DNA from: JAAYBF01 sp963716445
GTDB taxonomy: Bacteria; Actinomycetota; Thermoleophilia; Solirubrobacterales; Thermoleophilaceae
NCBI GenBank assembly: GCA_963716445.1
Contig: OY970313.1
Span: forward strand, 2,356,001-2,420,000
DNA length: 64,000 nt
Direction: 5' to 3'
The notes beneath the pieces were generated by a model. The model did no database searches. It was given only the letters and a program-made list of their open reading frames with translations, and had not been told where the DNA came from. How positions within the stretch are numbered: the first letter of the stretch is position 1; each line of letters starts with the position of its first letter. A program made the translations under genes and the position numbers. This document shows positions 1 to 8,600 of this stretch, one piece after another.

Positions 1-198
1 ACCGAGCGACGGCCCGACGGACTTCTCGCCGCCGCCTGGCGACGCGCCGGGGAGTTCGGCTGGGCGAAGACCTACGACGCCGAGTACATCGCCCTCGTGC
101 AGTCGCTCGACTGCCGGCTCGTCACACTCGACATGCGTCTCAGGCGTGGCGCGAACCGGCTGGGCCGGCTGGAGGGCCGACCTCTACGTCAGCGGTGA
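1..198 (+). CDS. PIN-domain (VapC-like) toxin, 3' end only
   Basis: The reading frame is open from base 1 to the stop at 196-198, giving the last 65 residues of a protein whose start lies outside the window. The segment YDAEYIALVQSLDCRLVTLD followed by a basic RLRRGANRLGR tail matches the C-terminal half of PIN nucleases, where an acidic residue in the DAEYIALA-like helix and the TLD motif help form the metal site. PIN toxins of the VapC type cut RNA and are paired with an upstream antitoxin, which would lie outside the window. The family call is from motif recognition only; partner and target cannot be judged. Confidence 0.75.
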   Translation, partial: TERRPDGLLAAAWRRAGEFGWAKTYDAEYIALVQSLDCRLVTLDMRLRRGANRLGRLEGRPLRQR

Positions 199-498
199 TC
201 GGCAGTATGCGGCTGGAGCCGTGATCCTTTCCTAATTTCTGTCAATTTCTGGTTGACACTTACCTGTAGCAGGAGTAGCGTCGCCGGCAGTAAACAGGTT
301 TAGGCACCACTCGGAGGGTCGCGAAGGCAAACGAGCGGCGCCGGACAGGGGACACATGCTTTTCGTCGATGCCCACCTCGTGGGCATGCCCGTCGAGGAG
401 GGCTTGCCGGCGCTCGTAACGGCCGGTGGGGCGCTGCTCGTAGGCGTGCAGATGGCACTGGGACGGCTGCGTCGACTCAGCTCGAGGCGAAAGGGACA
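199..498. other. Intergenic region, possible transposase remnant on the minus strand
   Basis: No convincing gene lies between the PIN fragment and the tyrosinase. On the minus strand around 300-450 a short stretch reads YERRQALLDGHAHEVGIDEK, where VGIDEK resembles the catalytic block of ISL3-type transposases, but the frame soon loses resemblance. I treat it as a possible decayed fragment only. Confidence 0.2.
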
Positions 499-1938
499 GT
501 GATGGCCAACGGAACGTTCATCCGGCGAGACATCTGGAAGCTCGAGGAGTCGGCGGCAAGTCCGCCGTGGGACGACTACTCGCTGGCCTACGCGCAGGCC
601 GTCGGCAAGATGAAGGAGCGTGGGTCCGACGATCCGACGAGCTGGAGCTACCAAGCCGCGATGCACGGCACCTACCGGGTTCAGACCGACCCGCTCTGGA
701 ACGGCTGCCAGCACGGATCGTGGTTCTTCCTCCCTTGGCACCGGATCTACATCTGGTACTTCGAGCAGATCGTCCGCTCGACCGTAATCGAGCTCGGCGG
801 TCCCGACGATTGGGCCCTGCCGTACTGGGACTACAGCGATTCTCCGCGTACTCACGCCGCGCTGCCGCCGGCTTTCCGCGAGCCTACGCTGCCCAACGGC
901 GCTGCCAACCCCCTGTTCGTGCCAACAGGACGGCGCGCGCCGGGGATCAACGAGGGCAGTGAGATCTCGGAGGCTTTCGCCAGCGACACTCAGGCGCTCG
1001 AGTCGACGTCCTTCTCACCGGGGTTCGGCGGGCTTCCGAAGGCGCCGGTCCACTTCGCCTCGCCCCATGGGCTGCTCGAGTCACAGCCCCACGACAACAT
1101 CCACGTCGCCGTCGGCGGGCGCAAGACGATCGCCAACTGCGACACGGCGCTGATGAGCGACCCGAACTGCGCGGCCCTCGACCCGATCTTCTACCTGCAC
1201 CACTCGAACATCGACCGCGTCTGGGCGAAGTGGCTGGCACAGGGCGACGGGCGTGCGAACCCGGCAGTCCCCGAGTGGACCGGTCAGACGTTCTCGGCCT
1301 ACGATACGAACGGACAGGAGCAGAGCAAGACCTGCGGTGAGGTGGCGGATCTGGCGGACCTTGACTACACCTACGAGGAGCTTGTCGCGGCGGCGCCAGC
1401 GCCACCGCCTGTGATGGCCGGGGGCTCGCCCGACGCCCCCAGCGACAGCCTGCCCGAGCGTCCGGGCAACGGTCCTGAGATCGCCGGTGGGGCGGGTGCC
1501 GAGCTCGGCGACTCGCCCGCGAGCGTGGGACTGGATACGACGCCCGACGCGCCTTCGATCCTTGAGGCAGCTCGCGACCCCAAGTCGCCGAATGTCTACC
1601 TCCATCTCGAGGACGTCGAGACCGACGCCCTGCCGGGCGTCGTCTGGGAGGTCCTGATGGATCCGGACGGCGAGGGCAAGGACCCCGACCTGGCGGTTGG
1701 CGTGATTTCGTTCTTCGGCCGTGGACACTCCCACGGCCACGAGGCGGAGGGGCAGTCGCTCGCGATCGGGACGCGCTTCATCTTCGACATCACCCAGACC
1801 GTCCAGAAGCTCGACGCGGCCGGCTGCTGGAACGAGCACGAGATTCGCGTGACCTTCCGGCCGGTGCTGCCGACGGAGAGCTACGACGAGGCCGTGCCGA
1901 CCGTCACCGTCGGCCGCGTGTATGTGACACACGGCTGA
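499..1938 (+). CDS. Tyrosinase family copper monooxygenase
   Basis: A 479-aa type-3 copper protein expected to oxidise phenols to quinones. Copper site A is visible as His56, His72 and His81 (MHGTYR, CQHGSWFFLPWHR). Copper site B is His198, His202 and the HH pair at 234-235 (HDNIHVAVGG, DPIFYLHHSNIDRVW). After the catalytic domain comes a Pro/Gly-rich linker (about 300-360) and a beta-rich C-terminal domain (NVYLHLEDVE to the end) resembling the C-terminal domain of plant polyphenol oxidases, which can shield the active site. No signal peptide is seen. GTG at 499 and ATG at 502 are adjacent possible starts. It stands alone, and the hairpin at 1951-1981 follows its stop. Confidence 0.9.
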   Translation: MMANGTFIRRDIWKLEESAASPPWDDYSLAYAQAVGKMKERGSDDPTSWSYQAAMHGTYRVQTDPLWNGCQHGSWFFLPWHRIYIWYFEQIVRSTVIELGGPDDWALPYWDYSDSPRTHAALPPAFREPTLPNGAANPLFVPTGRRAPGINEGSEISEAFASDTQALESTSFSPGFGGLPKAPVHFASPHGLLESQPHDNIHVAVGGRKTIANCDTALMSDPNCAALDPIFYLHHSNIDRVWAKWLAQGDGRANPAVPEWTGQTFSAYDTNGQEQSKTCGEVADLADLDYTYEELVAAAPAPPPVMAGGSPDAPSDSLPERPGNGPEIAGGAGAELGDSPASVGLDTTPDAPSILEAARDPKSPNVYLHLEDVETDALPGVVWEVLMDPDGEGKDPDLAVGVISFFGRGHSHGHEAEGQSLAIGTRFIFDITQTVQKLDAAGCWNEHEIRVTFRPVLPTESYDEAVPTVTVGRVYVTHG

Positions 1939-1950
1939 GCCGCTCTGCCA

Positions 1951-1981
1951 GGCCCCGGGCAGTTAGCGCTGCGCCGGGGCC
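1951..1981. repeat. GGCCCCGG...CCGGGGCC hairpin, remnant of the repeated leader element
   Basis: An 8-bp perfect stem (1951-1958 with 1974-1981) 12 bases after the tyrosinase stop. It could act as a transcription terminator, but the same hairpin recurs at 14341, 20562 and 41990, each time about 200 bp to the left of a tRNA fragment. It is therefore better read as the surviving part of the repeated module leader. No coding gene of that module survives here. Confidence 0.6.
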
Positions 1982-2119
1982 ACTGTGTCTGTGCTTGCCC
2001 GCAGCGACGCTAGGTGGACGGCAGACCCACGGCAAGGCCCCAACTTCCACGGGCTGTTGCCCTCCTGGTTACCCACTCGGCCGATCTGGGGCCGCCCCGC
2101 GCTCGCCCCCAAACGACGA

Positions 2120-2142
2120 AACCCCGCTTCCGCAGCGGGGTT
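2120..2142 (-). terminator. Terminator-like hairpin beside tRNA fragment
   Basis: Perfect 9-bp stem AACCCCGCT / AGCGGGGTT with a 5-nt loop, 9 bp from the acceptor end of the tRNA fragment. Read on the minus strand it sits exactly where a tRNA terminator would be, and it ends in TTT. Equivalent hairpins lie beside the other tRNA fragments (14506-14529, 20732-20760, 42165-42180). Confidence 0.6.
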
Positions 2143-2150
2143 CCACACAG

Positions 2151-2298
<148 letters not shown>

Positions 2299-2343
2299 GG
2301 GCTCGGGGCGAGACCTGGCGCAGCGCGAACATCGCCTGTCTAC

Positions 2344-3585
2344 CTATGGAAGGGAGTTCCGCCATTCAGCATCCTTCTTGTTACGGCTGTGTAAGAGACG
2401 TAGCTGCACGTAGACGCGCATCAGCGGATCTCGAAAGCGATACCCTCGCCCCCCATCGTCGAGCCAAGCGTCCTCAAGGATCGAGTGCGCGTCGCGGAAC
2501 TCGCGCAAGAGTCGCCCGACAAATCGCACACGCTCGACCCGCTCGTACTGGGGGTGGAGCTTCAGGAACGCTTGCTGGACTTCGGCGGCGGAAACCTCGG
2601 CTTGGTCCGTCGCGGTAAGCGCCGCCAGCACTCCCTCTCGTAGTAGTGGCTGACCCCGCCCGCGTATCGCACCGCTATAAGCCTCCGTGAGGCGAGCGGA
2701 GCAAGACTTGAGAATCGCCTCGAGGGCTTCCTCGAAGGTCTGGGCCGTCATGTACGGAGAACGCTGTTTGAGGGCAGTCCTTGAGCACTGCAACGCATAA
2801 AGATGGGCGTAGTAGGGGAACCCACCGGAATACGCAACTATTTGGTCGCGGCATCCCTGGTCGAACTCCATCGCGAGCTTCTCCTGCCCACGCACAAGAA
2901 TCTGCTCAATCTCCTCGCGATTCATCCGCAGAATCTCAATACCCTGGGTACGCCGTGCCGCCGCCTGATCGGATAGGAGCATCTTCTGAACGACGTGCGT
3001 GGGCCCGGCGACAACTAATTTCGGAGCTGCGGACCCGAGCCTCACCGTGCTGGCGGAGCACATCTTCATCAGTCGGCTGAGGCCCTCACGCTCCTGGTCG
3101 TCGTCACGCAGGTCCTCGAGGTTGTCGACAAAGAGGACCCGTAGCTCAGCTGCCGCTAACGCGTCGAGGACGACTCTCTCAATGGATCCTGAGTACGTTG
3201 CGCGAGTCACGTCGCTTCCTCGCTCATGCGAGAGTCTTCCGGTCAGGGTGCCGAGCAACTTGGCCCCTCCCTCAGAGCCTCGCTTGTCGTGATCGACACG
3301 CTCGACCTCTGCGCTTATGTCGAGACGGTTCAGGATCTGGTGCATCAGTTGCTCGAACGTGCCCCCACACTCGACCTGTAGGAACGAGATGCTCTCCTGT
3401 TGGCAAACGTGCTCGACGAGCGCCGTCTTGCCGACGCCCGTCCACCCATGGATGACCACGTGCCGGCCACGCTCTCGGAGAGCATCGACAACGGTCTGCT
3501 CCAGGCCAAAGCGCTCACGCGTGGCGAACATTCCGGGGCTCAGTGCACCGGCCGGCGTAAACACGTCATGCGGCTCAAGCGCCAT
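2344..3585 (-). CDS. AAA/STAND-like P-loop ATPase, partner of the AlbA_2 gene
   Basis: 413 aa. The Walker A motif GWTGVGKT is at residues 47-54 and the Walker B motif LFVDNLED at 151-158, followed by a sensor-like VVAGPTH segment and an alpha-helical C-terminal half with winged-helix character. The layout resembles Orc/Cdc6-STAND-type ATPases that switch on nucleotide binding. It starts 24 bp after the stop of the upstream AlbA_2-like gene on the same strand, so the two are very likely co-transcribed. ATPase plus Schlafen/AlbA_2 pairs are plausible defence modules, which is an inference from context. The gene ends only 46 bp from attachment repeat 1. Confidence 0.75.
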   Translation of the reverse strand: MALEPHDVFTPAGALSPGMFATRERFGLEQTVVDALRERGRHVVIHGWTGVGKTALVEHVCQQESISFLQVECGGTFEQLMHQILNRLDISAEVERVDHDKRGSEGGAKLLGTLTGRLSHERGSDVTRATYSGSIERVVLDALAAAELRVLFVDNLEDLRDDDQEREGLSRLMKMCSASTVRLGSAAPKLVVAGPTHVVQKMLLSDQAAARRTQGIEILRMNREEIEQILVRGQEKLAMEFDQGCRDQIVAYSGGFPYYAHLYALQCSRTALKQRSPYMTAQTFEEALEAILKSCSARLTEAYSGAIRGRGQPLLREGVLAALTATDQAEVSAAEVQQAFLKLHPQYERVERVRFVGRLLREFRDAHSILEDAWLDDGGRGYRFRDPLMRVYVQLRLLHSRNKKDAEWRNSLP

Positions 3586-3609
3586 CTGCCCCTCCGAGCT
3601 GGGCCAGGC

Positions 3610-4995
3610 CTAGCTCACGCGACCCTTCTCGCGACGGTATGCGTCGCTGTCCGGGCCCTCCAGGGCGTGCGTGGCATTGCCCTGCCGCACCCAGAACCGT
3701 GCAGCCTCGTTCCCGGCGGGATAGTGGTAGAACCAGTCCTCCGACGGATAGACCGTTATTACCACCACGGTCCGTCCGTCTATCTCCTCCCGGGCGAGTC
3801 CCACGCGGGTGGTCGGATCAGGTTTGATCCTCGACTTCAAGAGCGCTCGCAGCCGACGCTCGTAGCGATCCCAGTCTTCGCCATGCTGGTCGCTCTCGAT
3901 GCCAACCACGACGTACTCGCCGCGGCGAGGAAGTTCCTTTAACTTCGTCTCCTCCTCGAACCTGGCTCGCTCCAGGGCACCGATTAGTACGGTCCCCCCG
4001 TCGGCGTTAAGCATTCCAGTGACTGCCTTGAGAAGGCCGTGATCTACGACTCGATCATCGGCTACGAGCTTCCCTCCCGCATGCAGCCATCGGTCGAGGT
4101 TGGCGAAGGCCGATCCCTTGACCTCGAGGGTCTGGGACTCGCTTTCTCCGAGCGCGTCCTCGGCGCTTCTAGCCGCCGGGCCGGTGTCGTCGATTCGCAA
4201 CTCGTACCGTGAGGTAAGGAACTCGGGACAGGAGACCGGAAAGGTGGTGGTGCGAGCTCCGAAAAGGGAGGGGTCTGCGGCCAAGTTGAGAGGAGTGGTC
4301 AGCTCCCGCTCGATGGCGAAGTAGTCGGTTACACGGCCCATGATCAGGTACAGGCCGAATCCAGCTCCCGAGTACACCGACTTCTCGAAGATCCCGGAAC
4401 TGGCTCTTAATACTTCGAGGATGCGGTCTTCCAGCCTTTGGGTCGCGTATCGCGTAAGGCTCTGATGGGGTGTCGTAACGAGAGTGAAGAACTTGATGCC
4501 CTTTCTTCGGGGCACTTTGGCTATCAGGTTGCGCGCTTCGTGCGGCGCGCGCTGCGACCGCGAAAGGCCGCCCGCGTTGATGCGCGCTATCTCGGCGTCG
4601 GGCAAGCGCTGGCGAAGCACGTCATCGGACACTTGACGCATCGTCAAAGCGCCCGGCTCACCCTCCCACGGCCAGTGCAGGATGATCCGATCCACCCAAA
4701 AAGCCTTAGGAGCGATCGTGTACTCGCTCAGGACATCGTGCAGATCGTTCTCGAACGCGCGCTGGCTGGTCGGCAGCCACACTCGAAGGAAGATGTCGTA
4801 ACCACCCGCGAAGAGCTCGTAGACCGTATACGCCGTTACTCCGTGCCTCTCGAAAACAGTCTCCAGCCCAGCGACGATCTTATCGCGGTCGTACGTGGGG
4901 TTAAACGCAAGGTGCCAGAAGTAGAGCTGCTCGCCGCCCCAGCGGCGATGTACATCTGGATGCCACTGATAGCTAGCCCCCGATGGTCCCCCCAA
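3610..4995 (-). CDS. Schlafen/AlbA_2-type putative nucleic-acid-binding protein
   Basis: 461 aa. The N-terminal 270 residues resemble nothing I can name. They include SLTRYATQRLEDRILEVLRAS and a glycine-rich segment GAGFGLYLIMGRV. From about residue 285 the protein shows the AlbA_2 (Schlafen-type) pattern: ESQTLEVKGS, LLKAVTGMLNADGGTVLIGA, VVVGIESD, LLKSRIKPDP and a late FWVRQGNATHAL. The glutamate-lysine pair of the first motif and the N-ADGG motif mark the putative nucleic-acid-binding or nuclease site. It is first of a probable two-gene operon with the AAA ATPase. A long perfect hairpin lies just upstream at 5043-5078. A defence role is inferred, not shown. Confidence 0.7.
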   Translation of the reverse strand: MGGPSGASYQWHPDVHRRWGGEQLYFWHLAFNPTYDRDKIVAGLETVFERHGVTAYTVYELFAGGYDIFLRVWLPTSQRAFENDLHDVLSEYTIAPKAFWVDRIILHWPWEGEPGALTMRQVSDDVLRQRLPDAEIARINAGGLSRSQRAPHEARNLIAKVPRRKGIKFFTLVTTPHQSLTRYATQRLEDRILEVLRASSGIFEKSVYSGAGFGLYLIMGRVTDYFAIERELTTPLNLAADPSLFGARTTTFPVSCPEFLTSRYELRIDDTGPAARSAEDALGESESQTLEVKGSAFANLDRWLHAGGKLVADDRVVDHGLLKAVTGMLNADGGTVLIGALERARFEEETKLKELPRRGEYVVVGIESDQHGEDWDRYERRLRALLKSRIKPDPTTRVGLAREEIDGRTVVVITVYPSEDWFYHYPAGNEAARFWVRQGNATHALEGPDSDAYRREKGRVS

Positions 4996-5042
4996 AGCCG
5001 ATCCTTTCCCGCCCGAGTTCTGGCCCGGCAGTCTACAGCGCT

Positions 5043-5078
5043 ATGGCCCCACAACAGGGACGCCTGTTGTGGGGCCAT
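5043..5078. terminator. Perfect 16-bp inverted repeat between two minus-strand genes
   Basis: ATGGCCCCACAACAG (5043-5057) is exactly complementary to CTGTTGTGGGGCCAT (5064-5078); the inner G-C pair leaves a four-base loop. It lies between the end of the small gene at 5120 and the start of the AlbA_2 gene at 4995. No T-run follows, so it may be a terminator, an RNA-processing site or an operator that insulates the ATPase pair from the upstream gene. Confidence 0.65.
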
Positions 5079-5119
5079 GCTCTCAAGGTACATCGCCTAC
5101 ATGTTCGAGGTCGGCAAGC

Positions 5120-5395
5120 CTAGCGCCTTAGCTTGGGCCGACCAGGCGTCCGATGAGGGATTTGCTTCTTCACGGCGGTCAAGCCGGTATCAAGTTGATC
5201 GAACACCTCTCTTGCCCCGTCTTTTCTTCCCTGCTCATATACCGCCTCCATCACCTGTATAAGCCGGACGCCCTCATAGACAGACATCCTCGCGCCTATC
5301 TCCTCAAGGGCGTCGGCCGTACGCGGACTTGCACGCACCGCTACCTCTCCGCGCTTGAGAGACAGCGGGATGGTGCGGTAACCACGTTTAGTCAT
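5120..5395 (-). CDS. Small protein of unknown function upstream of the AlbA_2/ATPase pair
   Basis: 91 aa, starting MTKRGYRTIPLSLKRGE. The start at 5395 is chosen because AAGGAGGA (5399-5406) sits just before it; a longer open frame to 5518 lacks such a site. The protein has a short beta-like N-terminus (IPLSLKRGEVAVRASPRTADALEEI), then a helical region and a basic C-terminal tail (RTPGRPKLRR). The size and basic end would fit a small DNA-binding regulator, but no family is recognised. The 124-bp gap to the next gene holds the perfect hairpin. Confidence 0.55.
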   Translation of the reverse strand: MTKRGYRTIPLSLKRGEVAVRASPRTADALEEIGARMSVYEGVRLIQVMEAVYEQGRKDGAREVFDQLDTGLTAVKKQIPHRTPGRPKLRR

Positions 5396-5627
5396 CAATC
5401 CTCCTTGTGCCATGCAGTCGTAGTGGCTTGTGTCCCGTAGTCTTATGACATCCGTCAAAGGATCGCCCGAGATCCCGTGGAGCGTGGAGGCGGTGCTGAG
5501 TGATCTCGCCCTTGCCAATCCGCTTCGCGAAGGCGGCCGAGACGATCAGCGGGGCCCGGACCTTGACCGGAGCGTCGTGCTCGCCGTCGCGCAGGCGGGA
5601 GAAGCGGCCTCGGCGCGGCGGATTCAT
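5388..5627 (-). CDS. Possible small hypothetical protein
   Basis: 79-aa open frame beginning MNPPRRGRFSRLRDGEHDAP, overlapping the start of the next gene by 8 bp, which would allow coupling. No family is recognised and its ribosome binding site is poor (G-rich stretch only). The frame may be spurious. Confidence 0.25.
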   Translation of the reverse strand: MNPPRRGRFSRLRDGEHDAPVKVRAPLIVSAAFAKRIGKGEITQHRLHAPRDLGRSFDGCHKTTGHKPLRLHGTRRIDD

Positions 5628-5778
5628 GCAGCCCCCCGAAATGTGACCCGAATGTGACCCGACCCGTGGTGCGAGGCGGTGCAGATCGGTGCAATGCGGG
5701 GGCAGACCTTCGGTCCTCCGCTCTGCTCAATCCCGGATCGGGAGTGCAGATTGGGGCAATGCGGCGCAGATTGGGGAG

Positions 5779-5939
<161 letters not shown>

Positions 5940-6347
5940 GTCGGGCAGCAAACGCGATGATGGTGACGCGATCAGTCGTCCCTTCGCGACCATACCGCCA
6001 GCCCGCGATCTCGGCCGCCAAGCTTCTGGTCTGGGCCAGCCGGCTCGCTTCAGAACGAAGCGGCGTTCGCGCGCCTACACGGCACCGCTTCAAGTACGGC
6101 CCGCTTGGGCGCAAGACGGTCCGCCATCGCCGCACTGCAGCGGAAGGGACTTCGCCAAGGCCGAGCGTTTCAGCTTGGAGCTGCCGAGCCTCCGTGTGGA
6201 TCGCGGTAACGCCAACGAGCTTCCGTTTGGGGATTTGACAGTTGAACCTGCAAGGTCGATAGTTGATAGACAGCGAGGAGGGGCGGTTCGCTGTAAGGCT
6301 TGTCTGGGAGCCCCGTAAGCGCGCGATAGCGCGTTGAGGAGGTTCCC
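5940..6347. other. Region without a supported gene, upstream of the small secreted protein
   Basis: No frame here shows recognisable protein character. The last 100 bp carry TTGACAG (6236-6242) and a good ribosome binding site GAGGAGG (6334-6340) for the gene at 6348, so the right part is its promoter and leader. A short GCGCGATAGCGCG dyad lies at 6319-6331. Confidence 0.4.
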
Positions 6348-6545
6348 ATGCGTAGGAAGATGTTGGCAGTGGCGCTCACCGCAGGCGCTTTGACGATTCC
6401 CGCATCGCCGGCCCTCGCCGCCCCGGACTTCGGTCCCGGCAGCAGCAGCAAGGGGCCCCACGACGGTGGTGCCAAGTGTCATGCGCCCGGTCATGGCACC
6501 GGCCCTGGGGCCAACGACCCGGTTCCGGGCTGCAAGGGCAAATAA
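6348..6545 (+). CDS. Small secreted protein
   Basis: 65 aa with a clear signal peptide: MRRK, a hydrophobic core LAVALTAGALTIPA and an ALAA cleavage site near residue 25. The mature part is about 40 residues, rich in glycine, proline and histidine, with two cysteines (KCHAPGHG and PGCKGK) that could form a disulphide. A strong ribosome binding site GAGGAGG precedes the ATG and a terminator follows at 6553. The function is unknown. Confidence 0.7.
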   Translation: MRRKMLAVALTAGALTIPASPALAAPDFGPGSSSKGPHDGGAKCHAPGHGTGPGANDPVPGCKGK

Positions 6546-6552
6546 AGGCAAA

Positions 6553-6578
6553 GAGGCCCACCCTCGTGGGTGGGCCTC
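6553..6578. terminator. Rho-independent terminator, probably two-way
   Basis: GAGGCCCACCC (6553-6563) and GGGTGGGCCTC (6568-6578) form an 11-bp perfect stem with a 4-nt loop, between the convergent genes ending at 6545 and 6608. Confidence 0.8.
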
Positions 6579-6607
6579 CTCCTCCCTTAACAGGCGCGGG
6601 AGTGGAG

Positions 6608-7102
6608 TCAGCTTGCCGCCTGCTCGACCTGGCGCCCGTGAAGAAGCCCGTAGATGAACGAGGGAAGGCACCAGTTGGTGGCGGTGTTCGTCGCGGCCAC
6701 CACGAGCAGAGGCACCGCGAGAACCCACGCGACCGTCGGCGCGCCCGCCCAGAATGCGACGGCGATCGCCACGATCCACGGCGTGGCGAGCTGGCAGGCG
6801 AAACGGCGCGGCGCCGGGGTGGGCGGCAGGCTCGGCCCACCGAGCAGTGGTCGCAGGACGGCGTCGTAGGCGTAGTCGAACGGGTGCTTGGCGGTGACGA
6901 AGCCACCGACGCCGGCGGCGACCGCCATCGCCAGCAGCAGGGCGGGGGAGGCGAGGACGGTGCCGAGCGCGATTCCGGCGAGACAGAGAGCCGGCGAGAA
7001 CCGCAGGCCGAGCCAGAGGCTTTGCCGTTCGCGGTCGCTGAGACTGCCGTAGCCCTGCATGGTCAGGCAGCTGCGCGACCAGCCGGTGAGGCGTTCGATC
7101 AT
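6608..7102 (-). CDS. DUF4395-like integral membrane protein
   Basis: 164 aa with about four membrane segments (LCLAGIALGTVLASPALLLAMAVAAGVGG; WIVAIAVAFWAGAPTVAWVLAVPLLVV). The GLRFSPALCLAG, FVTAKHPFDYAYD and NWCLPSFIYGLL motifs fit DUF4395 membrane proteins. The start at 7102 overlaps the stop of the methyltransferase gene as ATGA, so translation is coupled. This family often lies near rhodanese or other sulfur and thiol genes, consistent with the cluster here; its molecular role is not known. Confidence 0.75.
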   Translation of the reverse strand: MIERLTGWSRSCLTMQGYGSLSDRERQSLWLGLRFSPALCLAGIALGTVLASPALLLAMAVAAGVGGFVTAKHPFDYAYDAVLRPLLGGPSLPPTPAPRRFACQLATPWIVAIAVAFWAGAPTVAWVLAVPLLVVAATNTATNWCLPSFIYGLLHGRQVEQAAS

Positions 7103-7890
7103 CCCGATCGCTCCTGGAGGTGCGCGAGCAGGGAGATGCTGGTTACGCCGTACTTGCGGGTGGCGTTGTCGGCCCGGTCGGAGATGAAGCGGTAACTGTC
7201 GTTGTCGCGCATCGCGAGGATCTCGAAGCCGGCGCTCTCGATCGCCTCTCGGTAGAGGTCTCGCTGCATCGCGCCGCCAATGCAGGCCGCCCACAGGGAG
7301 GCGTCGCAGGTGACGCCCTCGGGGAGCTGCCTGGCGCTGACGATGTCGGCGATCGCCAGCCGCCCGCCCGGCCGCAGCGCTGTCGCCACCGCCGCGAACA
7401 CGGCGGGTTTGTCGGGCGAGAGATTGATGACGCCGTTGGAGATCACGCAGTCGACAGAATCCGCTTCGACCGGCGGATCCTCGATCTGTCCCTTGCGGAA
7501 CTCGGTGTTTGCGATGCCGGCGTTCGTCGCGAGGTCGGTGGCCTTGGTCAGTTGCTCGGCCGTCATGTCGATGCCGATCACGCTGCCGGCCTCGCCCACG
7601 GCCAGCGCAGCGAGGAAGGAGTCGGTCCCCGAGCCGCTGCCGAGGTCGAGCACGACCTCGCCGGGCGAGATCGCCGCCAGGTCGAGGAAGTAGCCGACAC
7701 CCGCGAAGGAGTCGATCGCCGCCGCTGGCACGCGGTCGAGGTCTACGACGGGATAACCGAGGCGCTCGGCCAGTGGCCGCCCGGTCTCGAAGTGGAAGTC
7801 GTGGTCGGGGTGCAGAGCGACCTCTTGGTACATGCTCTTGACGCGCTCGGTGAGGTCGGCGGTGTCGAGCTGGCGTTCGGTCGTGGTCAT
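7099..7890 (-). CDS. ArsM-like SAM-dependent methyltransferase
   Basis: 263 aa. The class I methyltransferase motif I is VVLDLGSGSGTDSFLAA, motif II follows in VIGIDMTAEQL, and ISNGVINLSPDKPAV with LRPGGRLAIADIV completes the fold. Overall it resembles arsenite S-adenosylmethyltransferases. However, I do not see the usual set of cysteines around the active site, so arsenic as substrate is uncertain. It lies between the ArsR-rhodanese gene (13 bp upstream) and the coupled DUF4395 gene, forming a three-gene operon. Confidence 0.75.
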   Translation of the reverse strand: MTTTERQLDTADLTERVKSMYQEVALHPDHDFHFETGRPLAERLGYPVVDLDRVPAAAIDSFAGVGYFLDLAAISPGEVVLDLGSGSGTDSFLAALAVGEAGSVIGIDMTAEQLTKATDLATNAGIANTEFRKGQIEDPPVEADSVDCVISNGVINLSPDKPAVFAAVATALRPGGRLAIADIVSARQLPEGVTCDASLWAACIGGAMQRDLYREAIESAGFEILAMRDNDSYRFISDRADNATRKYGVTSISLLAHLQERSG

Positions 7891-7903
7891 GGCCGTCCTT
7901 CTG

Positions 7904-8560
7904 TTAGGTCAGTTGCGGGCTGCGGTGGGCCAGCCGCCACTCGGGCCAGCCGTCCTCTAGACGGCGGGCCGTGCGACCGGCGTCGTGGAGCCGGCGGACC
8001 GCCTCGTGCGCGTAGGCGCAGAACGGGCCGCGGCAGTACGCGACGATCTCGCGGCCGGGTGGAAGCTCGGCTATCCGGCGCTCTAGCTCGGCGAGTGGGA
8101 TCGAGTGCGCTCCCTCGATGTGACCGGCGTCGAACTCCTCCCGCGGCCGCACGTCGATGAGGACAACGTCCCCGCTCGAGAGCCGCTCGAGCAGGGCCTC
8201 GCGTCCGATCGTCTCGACGTCGTCGCCGAGGTAGTCGTGCGCGGCGCGCTCGACCTCGGCCAGCCGTGCCGCCGAGGCGTCGCGCAGCGCCAGCCAGAGG
8301 CGCAGCGCCTCCTCACCGGCCAGGGCGTAGCGCACGCGCGTGCCGTCGCGGGTGCGCGTGACCATTCCGGCCGCGTGAAGCGCTTGGAGGTGCTGGGAGG
8401 CGTTGGCGGTCGATAGCCCGCTCTCCCGCGCGAGCTCCTCGACACCGCGCGGCGCCTGTGCGAGCAGGTCGAGCAGCTCGAGCCGTCGCGGGCTCGCGAA
8501 CCCCTTCCCCATCAGCGCAATCGCCTCGAACAGGGCTCGTTTCGCGTCCGTCGAAGCCAT
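7904..8560 (-). CDS. ArsR-family repressor fused to a rhodanese domain
   Basis: 218 aa. Residues about 10-95 form an ArsR winged helix (SPRRLELLDLLAQAPRGVEELARESGLSTANASQHLQALHAAGMVTRTRDGTRVRYAL). Residues about 115-210 form a rhodanese domain (DVVLIDVRPREEFDAGHIEGAHSIPLAEL) with the catalytic loop CRGPFC. Such fusions sense reactive sulfur or persulfide species. It is divergent from the ETHE1-like gene across a short region with a dyad (8584-8600), a likely autoregulatory operator. Confidence 0.88.
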   Translation of the reverse strand: MASTDAKRALFEAIALMGKGFASPRRLELLDLLAQAPRGVEELARESGLSTANASQHLQALHAAGMVTRTRDGTRVRYALAGEEALRLWLALRDASAARLAEVERAAHDYLGDDVETIGREALLERLSSGDVVLIDVRPREEFDAGHIEGAHSIPLAELERRIAELPPGREIVAYCRGPFCAYAHEAVRRLHDAGRTARRLEDGWPEWRLAHRSPQLT

Positions 8561-8583
8561 TGTTTTTGGTATTCAATAGAAGT

Positions 8584-8600
8584 CTTGATAAGTTGTCAAG
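8584..8600. promoter_or_regulatory. CTTGA-N7-TCAAG dyad between divergent genes
   Basis: Perfect 5-bp arms separated by 7 bp, in the short region between the ArsR-rhodanese start (8560) and the ETHE1-like gene. Its place makes it a candidate operator for the repressor. Binding is inferred only from position and symmetry. Confidence 0.4.
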
